Shown here in pieces: positions 1 to 7,585 of a DNA stretch of 9,504 bases (position 1 is its first letter; the number at the start of each line of letters is the position of its first letter). Source of the DNA: Bacteroidota bacterium (GTDB lineage: Bacteria > Bacteroidota > Bacteroidia > Bacteroidales > UBA12481); contig JAUVKA010000125.1 in NCBI GenBank assembly GCA_030592205.1, positions 1 to 9,504 of the forward strand. The letters run 5' to 3'. The notes below the pieces were generated by a model. The model was given only the letters and a program-made list of their open reading frames with translations, was not told the DNA's origin and did not search any database. The translations under genes were made by a program, and so were the position numbers.

Positions 1-633
1 GGCATTCCATTTTAACCACTCACACCATATCATACTTCCTGAATCAAATTTTCCATCGAATGGAGAATAGCCCGATACTTTTTTAAATGCTTCACAAGTT
101 GCTTTATCATAGCTGAATCCCTGATTTATTTTAAACCGGATATAGTCTAAATGAATACCGTCAATATCATATTTTAGAGCTTCTTTTACCTTTCCTTTAA
201 TATATTCACGTGCTTCGGGATTTGCCAAATTCAGATTCGTATATATTTCACCTTTTTTGCCTCTGATAAGCCATTCGGGATGATCTTTGATTTCACCTTC
301 TAATTTAACCCCTCCCCCGGGACAAAAATTTGCATGTACTTTAATATTTCTTTCGTGGGCTTCTTTTAAAAGAACCTCAAGAAAATCCCATGTTCTACTA
401 TGTTGATCCATCATGGTGTAATAGCAAAAAAGGGTATTAATCCCTATTTCAGAATACTTGTTTAGAAGCTCTTCTAAATGTTGAGTTGCTTCCTTTTCGT
501 CATCTTCAAATAAACTGCCATGAAGCCAAACAGCCCTGCCTTCCTGGAGTGATTCAAGCTGAGAAAAAAGGTTAAGTGGAATGACAATAAGGATAATTAG
601 GATTATTCCCCCGAAGTATTTTGCTTTTTTCAT
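1..633 (-). CDS. Secreted GHL10/DUF187-like family 10-type glycosylhydrolase, C-terminus cut by window edge
   Basis: The frame reads from an ATG at 633-631 down to position 1 with no stop, giving 211 codons of a longer protein. The N-terminus is a signal peptide: MKK, a strongly hydrophobic stretch to about residue 22, then a probable cleavage site after FSQ (residue 25). The mature part begins with RAVWLHG (33-39), the usual opening strand of this barrel family. It continues with AHERNIKVHANF (92-103), HPEWL (118-122), NLANPEAREYI (135-145) and the hallmark strand DGIHLDYIRF (158-167). These motifs are typical of GHL10 putative glycosidases, whose barrel is usually 300-400 residues, so roughly half is missing beyond the left edge. 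The role is probably extracytoplasmic cleavage of a glycan; the substrate is unknown. It is divergent from the lipoprotein pair starting at 795. The family call is firm; activity is inferred. Confidence 0.85.
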   Translation of the reverse strand, partial: MKKAKYFGGIILIILIVIPLNLFSQLESLQEGRAVWLHGSLFEDDEKEATQHLEELLNKYSEIGINTLFCYYTMMDQHSRTWDFLEVLLKEAHERNIKVHANFCPGGGVKLEGEIKDHPEWLIRGKKGEIYTNLNLANPEAREYIKGKVKEALKYDIDGIHLDYIRFKINQGFSYDKATCEAFKKVSGYSPFDGKFDSGSMIWCEWLKWNA

Positions 634-794
634 GATGATTAGGTTTGGTTGATTATTGATAACTTTGAATAAAACAAGAAATTAGAATGATAACGACACA
701 ATTTTATACTGAATAAATTTACTGGAAATTTTTCAAATAATCTTGAATTCATTATTAGTTCTGAAACACTATTGTATAACATGATTGATAGAAA
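634..794. promoter_or_regulatory. Divergent intergenic region with weak promoter candidates
   Basis: This 161-bp AT-rich gap separates two divergent genes, so it should hold both promoters. On the plus strand TAACTTTG at 660-667 matches the Bacteroidota -7 consensus TAnnTTTG exactly. The nearest TTTG (644-647) is only 12 bp upstream instead of about 20, and the leader would be about 120 nt, so the promoter is unproven. On the minus strand TAAAATTG (706-699) is a one-mismatch -7 for the glycosidase gene, without a well-spaced -33. A 5-bp inverted repeat, TTCAA/TTGAA (732-736 and 743-747), is too short to interpret. There is no Shine-Dalgarno sequence before either ATG, as is normal in this phylum. 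Confidence 0.4.
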
Positions 795-2690
795 ATGAAA
801 AAACTTGTAGCAATTTCGGAAAACAGATTATCAGCATCTGTTTTTGGCAAATTCTTGTCAACTGTGTTATTGTCCGGGGCTATTTTATTCACTATGCTTT
901 TCAGTGGATGCAGAACTCAGGAAGATGACTCAAATTCAGAGCAAAAGCCTGAGGCAATTACCATCGTATCTTTTGGTGGTACGGTAACAGAAGGTACATC
1001 AGCAAAGCTTGACCTGTTTCACGATTGTTTCAAGTGGGGGACCACAACCGTGAACAAAGTACGGGAAACCCAAACCTGGTGGGCAATCATGGAACGTATT
1101 CTCAGAGACTGGGTTGAAAATGGAGTTGAAGTAATTAATACCGGGGAAGTGGGAGGTACTGTAGCAGAAGGCTTAGCCAGGATTGATGACGATGTGCTTT
1201 CACATTCACCTGACTATGTATTGGTGATGTTTGGGATGGACGATGTCCTGGCAGGTGTTAAGGGCGAAAATTTCAAAGCGGATCTGAGAAAAATAGTGGA
1301 CAAGATCGGGGAAAGAAAGACAAAGATAGTTCTGTTAACTCCCCCGCCGATATCGGAACGGATGTCTGTTAAGTACACAATGGATAGCCTGCACCATCAG
1401 CAAGTTCATTTGTCAGGCCTGGTTCAGATTATCCGTGATCTGGCAAAAGAAAGGAAACTTCCCCTTATCGATTTTCATCGGTATTTTCTCGATAATCACC
1501 TGGCGTACAGCCATCTCTTTGAAGGCTGGCTTCCCGATGCAGTGGCACAAACTGCCATGGCTCCATTTGCTGCCGGAGAACTTCTTCCGGTGATGGGAGT
1601 AAATAACTATCCCAATCCACTATTGAGTGACTATCGCAAAGCATACAGGGATACAAGTGGAGATCCAAATTGGAAGCATAATGCTTTTACTGATCTCATT
1701 TTCTTTGATGGTCAGTTTTACCTTACATTTCGAAATGGAGGAGGTCATGCTCCACCTCCTCCGCCAAGCGGGAGAGTGATTGTGCTAAGGTCAGTTGACG
1801 GTATTCTGTGGGAGAGAGAGGCGACACTGCTTGTATCAAATGTAGATCATCAGGCTGATCCGAAGTTTCTTATAGTAGACGATCGTCTGTTTGTTTATTG
1901 TCCGACCCGAAATATTGATAACCCTCCGGGAGGTCATACTACTTATGGTTTTGAAAGACTTGCCACCGGAGAATGGAGTGATCCTTTTAAATGTGCCACG
2001 GGTGTTTTCTGGCGTGCAAAAAAATGGCGCGACAAGTACTATGTTGCAGCCTATGCAAGGAGTGAAAAAGATGCAGCAGTGAAGATGCTTTCCAGTTCAG
2101 ACGGACGCAACTGGGATGTGGTTTCAAACATTCTTCCATACGAAACCGGCGCTAATGAAACAGACCTCTATGTAGAAAATGATATACTTATGGCTTATGC
2201 ACGTTGCGGAGATGGAAATAACCATGAAATGATCATTTCTACCTATATTCCTGAAGAGAATCGTTGGAGCTCTGTAACAACCGGGCGTCTTATCCATGCA
2301 CCTTGTGTTTTTAAAGTGGGTGAAATAACCATGATTACCGGCAGATATTGTTCTCAGTCAGATGAGGGTTTCCTGGACTTGCGAAAAGATTGGAATGCCT
2401 TCACTTCCGGCAATGATGCTGAAATGGAGAAGGCCGATCCGGCACGTGTTGAGGCCTACCACCATGGCCTTCGAACGGGTGTCTTTGTGATAGATGGAAC
2501 CCGGCCCCGCCTGGTCATGGAACTATTGAGTGCCGGTGACAGCAGTTATCCGGGTGTGGTCAAATTCGGAGATGAATATCTGATCAGCGATTATTCCATG
2601 CATGAATATTATCCGTATATCCGCCGCCCCGGAGATTGGAATACACCATGTGATATATATGTGTCCCGAATTCGTTTTAAAAAACAATGA
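795..2690 (+). CDS. Lipoprotein: SGNH-like domain with altered catalytic blocks fused to a sialidase-type beta-propeller
   Basis: The 631-residue protein has a long lipoprotein signal peptide ending at LFSG-C39, followed by acidic residues (QEDD, 42-45) that resemble Bacteroidota surface-export signals. Residues 54-260 have the SGNH/GDSL layout. Block I is FGGTVTEG (60-67), block II VINTGEVGG (113-121), block III VMFGMDD (144-150), and block V LFEGWLP (241-247). At the usual catalytic positions Ser is Thr63, Asn is Asp149 and His is Leu246, and the acid is Glu243 rather than Asp, so esterase activity is doubtful. Residues about 290-625 form a beta-propeller of the sialidase/GH43-like kind with two Asp-box-like motifs, SVDGILW (333-339) and SSDGRNW (434-440). 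A run of five prolines (320-324) sits in one loop. The stop overlaps the next gene by 4 bp, so the two are probably translated together. The probable role is surface glycan binding or hydrolysis; the substrate is unknown. Fold assignment rests on motifs only. Confidence 0.8.
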   Translation: MKKLVAISENRLSASVFGKFLSTVLLSGAILFTMLFSGCRTQEDDSNSEQKPEAITIVSFGGTVTEGTSAKLDLFHDCFKWGTTTVNKVRETQTWWAIMERILRDWVENGVEVINTGEVGGTVAEGLARIDDDVLSHSPDYVLVMFGMDDVLAGVKGENFKADLRKIVDKIGERKTKIVLLTPPPISERMSVKYTMDSLHHQQVHLSGLVQIIRDLAKERKLPLIDFHRYFLDNHLAYSHLFEGWLPDAVAQTAMAPFAAGELLPVMGVNNYPNPLLSDYRKAYRDTSGDPNWKHNAFTDLIFFDGQFYLTFRNGGGHAPPPPPSGRVIVLRSVDGILWEREATLLVSNVDHQADPKFLIVDDRLFVYCPTRNIDNPPGGHTTYGFERLATGEWSDPFKCATGVFWRAKKWRDKYYVAAYARSEKDAAVKMLSSSDGRNWDVVSNILPYETGANETDLYVENDILMAYARCGDGNNHEMIISTYIPEENRWSSVTTGRLIHAPCVFKVGEITMITGRYCSQSDEGFLDLRKDWNAFTSGNDAEMEKADPARVEAYHHGLRTGVFVIDGTRPRLVMELLSAGDSSYPGVVKFGDEYLISDYSMHEYYPYIRRPGDWNTPCDIYVSRIRFKKQ

Positions 2691-5149
2691 TGATGAAACT
2701 AAACCTAAAACCAATAACGAGAGGCTTGTTCTTTTTGGCAGTTATTGCTACAGGAATTTTGTCTGTTTTAAGCTGTAGCCCGCAAGAAAGAAATAAGGAC
2801 AACTCAGAAAATGCCCTGGTGGTCTGGAAAGTTGACCCCCTGGATGAAATCCAACAGGATGCTCTACCCAAAGATGCACTTTGGGGTTATAGTGTGATAG
2901 CCTGTCAGGGTGAGTATGAAAGCGCTCAGATTGCAATTCGCACTGAAGATAAAAAGCTTACTGTTCACATTGAAGCCACCGATCTGCTCCAGACCCTTGG
3001 CCCTGGACATTTTGACATGAAAAATCTTCAATTACGGCTGATTGATTATTCTTCCGGTGAAGTGAGGGAAACACCGGTGTCTCTGCCTGGTTCCTTTGTA
3101 TTGAAGCAGAATCAAACCCAAGCACTGAGGCTTACAGTATATGTGCCCCGGGGAACAGAACCCACTGGTTATCATCAGGGTGTCATTAAACTCCGAACCG
3201 ACAAAGAGGAAGTTGATGTTGGAATGCTCATTAGGGTCAGGGATATCGAGATACCTGAGAGCTTCAGCTCAGAAATAAAAAAACTTGCCGAACGCTATGG
3301 TTTAGAAAAGCTTGCTGATATTTTGGATAGTATCTATGACAGAGATCAGGAAAATGGTGAAGCAGTTAGCTCTGTTTACTGGGAGAAGCTGCACGATGGA
3401 ATTGAAGACCTTCAGCTTTTATGGCTGCTGGAACAGGCGCAAACTGTGGCTGCACAGCAACAGGGTAAAGATGTCAGGAATATTGATCTCACAGCCAGAG
3501 GCAGGAAAATTTGCTCCCAGATCAATAGTAACCTGATCGATCAAGAGGTAGATATCAGTACCTTACGTGAAGTGCGTAATGAATTTATTTTGGCTATTCA
3601 AAGAGCAAAAATTCAGCCGGTAGATACAGGAAACTCTTTAACTGTGAATGCATCAGTGGCTCCTACTACGCCGGCAGATTTTGCCTATGGCACAGAGGGA
3701 CGGTTCTGTTTTCAGTTCCAAATCAAATGGACACCAATCGGGAAAGTGAAAGCGGGCGACTATCTTCGCTTTGCATTCCGTGATCTCTTTACCAATAAGA
3801 TCACCTATTATAATTATCCGGAAAAAAATCCGATTCCGGCCGAAACAAAAATACTCCTGACAGCTAAAGATATTGACCTCAAGCCATCATCCTATCATGT
3901 GCGGGTAGATCTTATGCGTGGGGATCAATCTCTTTCCCCGAATTCGCCTGGTGCTTGTCAGATTTATGTAACCCATGAGGGGGAATCCCCGAAACACATG
4001 TATGTCAGTTTTGTAAGCTCTCGTTTGGCTTATATGTGGGATGAGAAACAAGGGATTTTTTATCATATGCTTCCCGGAAATCTTCCTTCAACAGGAGATC
4101 CATTCGATCCAACAGCACGTCCGGTTTACGAACAGGCATTGCGTCTGGAAATAAATCGTATGGGATATTATGACTGGACAGGTCGTTCCCCAATGGAAAA
4201 CGTTGTGCCTGAAGCGCAACATGATGGGGGTGCAGGTATTTTGCATTGTGCCGGGGCTTTTCGTGTAATGGGAGAAACAGACAGGGCACTTTTCTGTGAA
4301 CAAGCCGTAAAGCGGATAGTTGAGGCAGTGCTGGCGCGAAAAGTTGATACTGTCGCAAACGGACAACCGGGTTTACTATTCTACGCACCCCGTCAGCAAC
4401 AAACATTACTGCTCAAGCTGCTCAGTGATGTTTATTTCTATTTTCACGATGTGGTCGGAGATAAGAACTATGCCCAAAAACTTTACGAACCCATAATGTC
4501 GCTAGGGAATTATCAAATGAATCAGCCAAACCCACTTGGAGTTTCAGAAGGCAAGGTATATGACGGTCGTGTGCTGGTTGGCCTTTCAAACTATTGCCTC
4601 ACGGAGAATAAAATAAATGGGCAATTCAATCAGGATCATGTAGAGACAGTGTTTGACTTTGCAACAAGAATGAGTGAACATACACTGCTTCATCAGGGAT
4701 GGTACGATGAAGGTGGAAAAAGAAGTCATCATGGCTATAGCACAATGAATCTCTTATGGGGACTTCTGGAGGCCAGAAAGGTTGCACTTATTATCGATGA
4801 CAATGACCACGCGAAACTATTTGGGAAAGCAATATTAACTGCTTTTGATTTTCTGGCAAGGACTAACAGTTACATAACCGGCTTTACACCACAATGGATT
4901 CCCTCTCGCCACGGAGCGTGGAGTGCCGGAGATACTTATGAAATGCTCAACGAAATAGAGCACCAATTTGGTGAAAATAAAACTGTACAATGGTATCGTG
5001 CACATCTCTTTGATCGGAATATTGATTATTTCGCAAGATTGATATCGAAGTATGTAGAAACATCTTCTTTAGGAAGTCGTAATGCTCTGCCAGGATTTCT
5101 ACTGGAGTGCGAAGAGTATAAGGAGATTGCAGGTGCCGGTTTGAAATAA
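2687..5149 (+). CDS. Lipoprotein with GH123-like N-terminal domain lacking the GH123 barrel, plus unrecognised helical C-terminal domain
   Basis: The 820-residue protein begins at the ATG overlapping the previous stop (ATGA). ATGs at 2690 and 2693 would serve equally well. A lipoprotein signal ends at VLS-C30. Residues 43-190 match the beta-sandwich that precedes GH123/DUF4091 catalytic barrels: GEYESAQIAIR (75-85) and LRLTVYVPRGTEPTGYHQGV (147-166). Residues 228-250 (YWEKLHDGIEDLQLLWLLEQ) match the helix that follows that barrel, where LRDGIEDYEYL is typical. Only about 40 residues lie between, so the roughly 300-residue catalytic barrel is absent. Residues 315-430 look like another beta-sandwich. 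Residues 437-800 are mostly helical with His, Asp and Trp clusters (EAQHDGG 509-515, WYDEGGKRSHHGY 672-684, SAGDTYEMLNE 746-756), reminiscent of an alpha/alpha-toroid glycosidase or lyase, but I cannot name a family. The role is inferred to be extracellular glycan processing or binding alongside the upstream SGNH-propeller protein. Confidence 0.82.
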   Translation: MMMKLNLKPITRGLFFLAVIATGILSVLSCSPQERNKDNSENALVVWKVDPLDEIQQDALPKDALWGYSVIACQGEYESAQIAIRTEDKKLTVHIEATDLLQTLGPGHFDMKNLQLRLIDYSSGEVRETPVSLPGSFVLKQNQTQALRLTVYVPRGTEPTGYHQGVIKLRTDKEEVDVGMLIRVRDIEIPESFSSEIKKLAERYGLEKLADILDSIYDRDQENGEAVSSVYWEKLHDGIEDLQLLWLLEQAQTVAAQQQGKDVRNIDLTARGRKICSQINSNLIDQEVDISTLREVRNEFILAIQRAKIQPVDTGNSLTVNASVAPTTPADFAYGTEGRFCFQFQIKWTPIGKVKAGDYLRFAFRDLFTNKITYYNYPEKNPIPAETKILLTAKDIDLKPSSYHVRVDLMRGDQSLSPNSPGACQIYVTHEGESPKHMYVSFVSSRLAYMWDEKQGIFYHMLPGNLPSTGDPFDPTARPVYEQALRLEINRMGYYDWTGRSPMENVVPEAQHDGGAGILHCAGAFRVMGETDRALFCEQAVKRIVEAVLARKVDTVANGQPGLLFYAPRQQQTLLLKLLSDVYFYFHDVVGDKNYAQKLYEPIMSLGNYQMNQPNPLGVSEGKVYDGRVLVGLSNYCLTENKINGQFNQDHVETVFDFATRMSEHTLLHQGWYDEGGKRSHHGYSTMNLLWGLLEARKVALIIDDNDHAKLFGKAILTAFDFLARTNSYITGFTPQWIPSRHGAWSAGDTYEMLNEIEHQFGENKTVQWYRAHLFDRNIDYFARLISKYVETSSLGSRNALPGFLLECEEYKEIAGAGLK

Positions 5150-5160
5150 GATCATTTATA

Positions 5161-7512
5161 CTAAAACTCAAATTTATAGCTCAAATATGGATACATAATT
5201 GTAAGTTCATAAGGTTCTGCCGAGTTTGACTTGTAATTAAATGCATGGCCAAGGAATTCCTTTTGCATCAGCAGATTTTTCATATGAAATATTATTGTAT
5301 GGCTGCTTTTGGCTTTGTTTATCCTGTAGTTAATTGAGAAATCGAGATAATAGTTTGTAGGAGATTGCTCTTCATAAATTTTTGAATCATCATAAACTAC
5401 AAACTGATACTGAACTGATTTGTTTTCATCGACCGGAGCATACCTCTGCCCCCCTAATATTGTAAATTTACCATTCAAGCTGAAAATATTGTTTTTTCTT
5501 ACCTGCCATTCTTTTCCAGCGAGCAGATTCAAGACATAATTTTGGTTGTAACGGGTATTTCTTTCAACGCCATCACCGCCTGTGTATTTTGAATCAAAAA
5601 CTGAAGCAGTAAAAAGATAGTAAAACCCATCTTTTAAAAAATGCTCAAATGTAACATCTACTCCAATGTTTCTTCCGGTTCCTTCATTTGTGAGTTTTGA
5701 ACTGAAAAACATATCGTTTTTATAATTTATCATTGAAAAGGAACTGTCAGGAATTACCGGCACATCACATAATATTTGATAATAAGGCTCTATTTTCATA
5801 TGAGTGAAATTGCTAAGATTCCAATCGTAACCCAGTACGAAATGATGTGCTTTTGTAATACCAAGGTTCTTATTGAGATTGCTCCAACCATCAGTTGTTT
5901 CCACTTCCATTAAATAAGTTCGCAGGGGTTCAAGCCTGCTGTGTTTACCATAAGCAAAACTTAAAGATTGAGTTGGTTTGAAATTCCATTTTATTCCTAA
6001 TCTCGGCTCAATTGAATAATCATTATTCAGGTTGAAATAATACAAATGCAAGTCTGCATTAACAAGCAAATTTTCAAGCAAATAATATTTTGACTGAGAA
6101 TAAAACCGGAATGATGATGTTGCCCCTTTGTTGTCAACAAAATAGTCTGTACTGTCACTTACGGCGACATTAGAATTTGTCTTCACATCGTAATTGTATG
6201 CAAGGCGTCTTATTGTTATTCCTGTTCTATTTGTGTGTCTGCTGTTGAATTTATGATTCAGGTAACTATAAAGGCTTAATTCCGAATTTACTTCATTTTG
6301 GTCAGCAACAGGGATGAAAGTTAAATTTGGTCTAAGATATGTAGATTGGTATGTGTATCTGGTAGCAGAGTACGAAACTGATGAAAATAGATATGATTTG
6401 TCACCAATTATTTTTCTGTGATTAAGTCCTGATGCTGTAAGGTCGTAATGTATATCATATTGGTAGTTGTCGTAATTAGTTTTCCATTCTGTTGAATCGG
6501 TTTTTGGATCGAATTTAATTTTACTCTTACCGTTGATACTCCATAAAGAAAAAACTCCTGCCTTTTTGGTTGGAAAATTCAATTTTAGAGACAGGTCTGA
6601 GGAGGTCGGTAATCCGGTAACCTGTGGTAGCAGATTCTCCAGAATGCCAAAGGTTGAATACCGGTAATCAACAAGATAGGATGCTCTTTTCCCTTTTATA
6701 AAAGGCCCTTCTGTTGCAAGTTCAACACCATAAGAGCCGAATTGAAGTGTCGTTTCTCTTTTGTCGGAATTCCCTGTTCTTAAATTGAGGTCAAATACTC
6801 CTGAAAGGGCATTTCCGTATTCTGCGGGGAAAGCACCTGTAAAGAAATCAGAATTGGCCAGCATATTTGTACTGAACATCATATTAATACCCCCTCCGGA
6901 ATACAATCCTGCCAAGTGATTGGGAGCCGGAATTTCAACACCATCAATTCTCCACAGAATACCTTTGGCTGCATTTCCCCGGATAACAATCTCATTATTA
7001 TCAACTGTACTCGGGGTAACTCCAGCGAGTGAACTTGCCAGCCGTGACGGATCTTCAAAGCCACCTGCGTAGCGCTGTGCTTCTTCAACAGAAAATGTCC
7101 TTGCCGACAGGGTTGCCATTTTGTTTATTGCTTCATCCTTTTTAATATCCGGCCTGACAAGCACTTCTGCCAGAGTAGTAAAGGATTCCTTTAACGGGAT
7201 GTTTAAAACCACTTCTTTACCCGAACCTACAAGCAGGTCAGAGATATACCTGCTTTCATATCCAAGGAAATTAATTTGAAGAGTTACTCTGCCAACAGGA
7301 ACTTTTTCAAGTCGAAAAAATCCGTCAGCATTAGTTGAAGTGCCTCTTAACGGATCTGAACCTACAACAATAATTGTAGCTCCGGGCAAACTGATTTGAG
7401 TTTCACTATCAAATACTTTTCCTTTTATTGTTTGTGTAAGATTCTGTGAGTAAGCGGAATTGCTAATATTCAATATCGCCGATAACAAAATAAAAAAAAT
7501 GCTTATCCTCAT
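5161..7512 (-). CDS. TonB-dependent outer-membrane receptor with N-terminal carboxypeptidase-regulatory-like domain
   Basis: The 783-residue protein opens with a signal peptide (residues 1 to about 22, ending SAYSQ). A carboxypeptidase-D regulatory-like domain follows at 28-108 (GKVFDSETQISLPGATIIVV, NADGFFRLEKVPVG, LGYES). The plug is at about 130-245 (NNEIVIRGN 172-180, ILWRIDGVEIP 185-195, FPAEYGNALSGVFDLNLRTG 228-247), and the rest is a beta-barrel rich in alternating aromatic strands. It ends in YLSYKFEF, with the terminal Phe that the outer-membrane assembly machinery recognises. Such receptors import a bulky ligand across the outer membrane using TonB-ExbBD energy. Its length is below the roughly 1000 residues of SusC glycan transporters and no SusD gene is adjacent, so a siderophore, cobalamin, peptide or small-glycan ligand is as likely as a polysaccharide. 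It is divergent from the PAS-LuxR gene and converges on the lipoprotein pair with 11 bp between stops. The ATG at 7512 directly precedes the signal peptide. Confidence 0.93.
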   Translation of the reverse strand: MRISIFFILLSAILNISNSAYSQNLTQTIKGKVFDSETQISLPGATIIVVGSDPLRGTSTNADGFFRLEKVPVGRVTLQINFLGYESRYISDLLVGSGKEVVLNIPLKESFTTLAEVLVRPDIKKDEAINKMATLSARTFSVEEAQRYAGGFEDPSRLASSLAGVTPSTVDNNEIVIRGNAAKGILWRIDGVEIPAPNHLAGLYSGGGINMMFSTNMLANSDFFTGAFPAEYGNALSGVFDLNLRTGNSDKRETTLQFGSYGVELATEGPFIKGKRASYLVDYRYSTFGILENLLPQVTGLPTSSDLSLKLNFPTKKAGVFSLWSINGKSKIKFDPKTDSTEWKTNYDNYQYDIHYDLTASGLNHRKIIGDKSYLFSSVSYSATRYTYQSTYLRPNLTFIPVADQNEVNSELSLYSYLNHKFNSRHTNRTGITIRRLAYNYDVKTNSNVAVSDSTDYFVDNKGATSSFRFYSQSKYYLLENLLVNADLHLYYFNLNNDYSIEPRLGIKWNFKPTQSLSFAYGKHSRLEPLRTYLMEVETTDGWSNLNKNLGITKAHHFVLGYDWNLSNFTHMKIEPYYQILCDVPVIPDSSFSMINYKNDMFFSSKLTNEGTGRNIGVDVTFEHFLKDGFYYLFTASVFDSKYTGGDGVERNTRYNQNYVLNLLAGKEWQVRKNNIFSLNGKFTILGGQRYAPVDENKSVQYQFVVYDDSKIYEEQSPTNYYLDFSINYRINKAKSSHTIIFHMKNLLMQKEFLGHAFNYKSNSAEPYELTIMYPYLSYKFEF

Positions 7513-7585
7513 ATGGATGTAAGTTTTAACTTTACAAAGTTAAGTCCCGAATAAGTGCATATCAATACTGAAATATCATTATTTT
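7513..7585. promoter_or_regulatory. Divergent promoter region between receptor and PAS-LuxR regulator
   Basis: On the minus strand a TTG (7565-7563), a 20-bp spacer and TAACTTTG (7542-7535) match the Bacteroidota promoter pattern closely. The start of transcription would lie near 7528, leaving a leader of roughly 15 nt before the receptor ATG. On the plus strand TAACTTTA (7527-7534) is a one-mismatch -7 for the regulator gene, but no good -33 precedes it. There is no Shine-Dalgarno sequence before either gene. The receptor promoter is the best-supported promoter in the window. Confidence 0.6.
7526..7543. promoter_or_regulatory. Perfect 18-bp palindrome overlapping the receptor -7 box, candidate operator
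   Basis: TTAACTTT, a 2-bp spacer AC, then AAAGTTAA form a perfect inverted repeat with 8-bp arms. Its right half on the minus strand contains the receptor -7 box TAACTTTG, and its left half carries a near-match for the opposite strand. A dimeric regulator binding here would cover the receptor promoter and could also affect the regulator gene. The adjacent PAS-LuxR protein is the obvious candidate, because this class binds dyads of about this size, but that link is inference. Confidence 0.5.

Noticed and set aside
660..667. TAACTTTG as a firm promoter for the lipoprotein pair
   Set aside because: The octamer is exact, but no -33 element stands at the right distance and the leader would be unusually long, so it is kept only as a weak candidate.
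4005..4406. 133-codon open frame on the minus strand
   Set aside because: It lies entirely inside the strongly coding 820-residue lipoprotein gene, has no recognisable motif, and reads as an antisense shadow.
5150..5160. Bidirectional terminator between the convergent lipoprotein and receptor genes
   Set aside because: The 11-bp gap and its flanks form no convincing stem with a T-run on either strand.
5161..7512. SusC-type glycan transporter of a classical polysaccharide utilisation locus
   Set aside because: The protein is too short for a typical SusC, and no SusD gene lies beside it.
7513..7585. Cobalamin riboswitch upstream of the TonB-dependent receptor
   Set aside because: The gap is only 73 bp and the predicted leader is about 15 nt, too short for the riboswitch; no B12-box sequence was seen.
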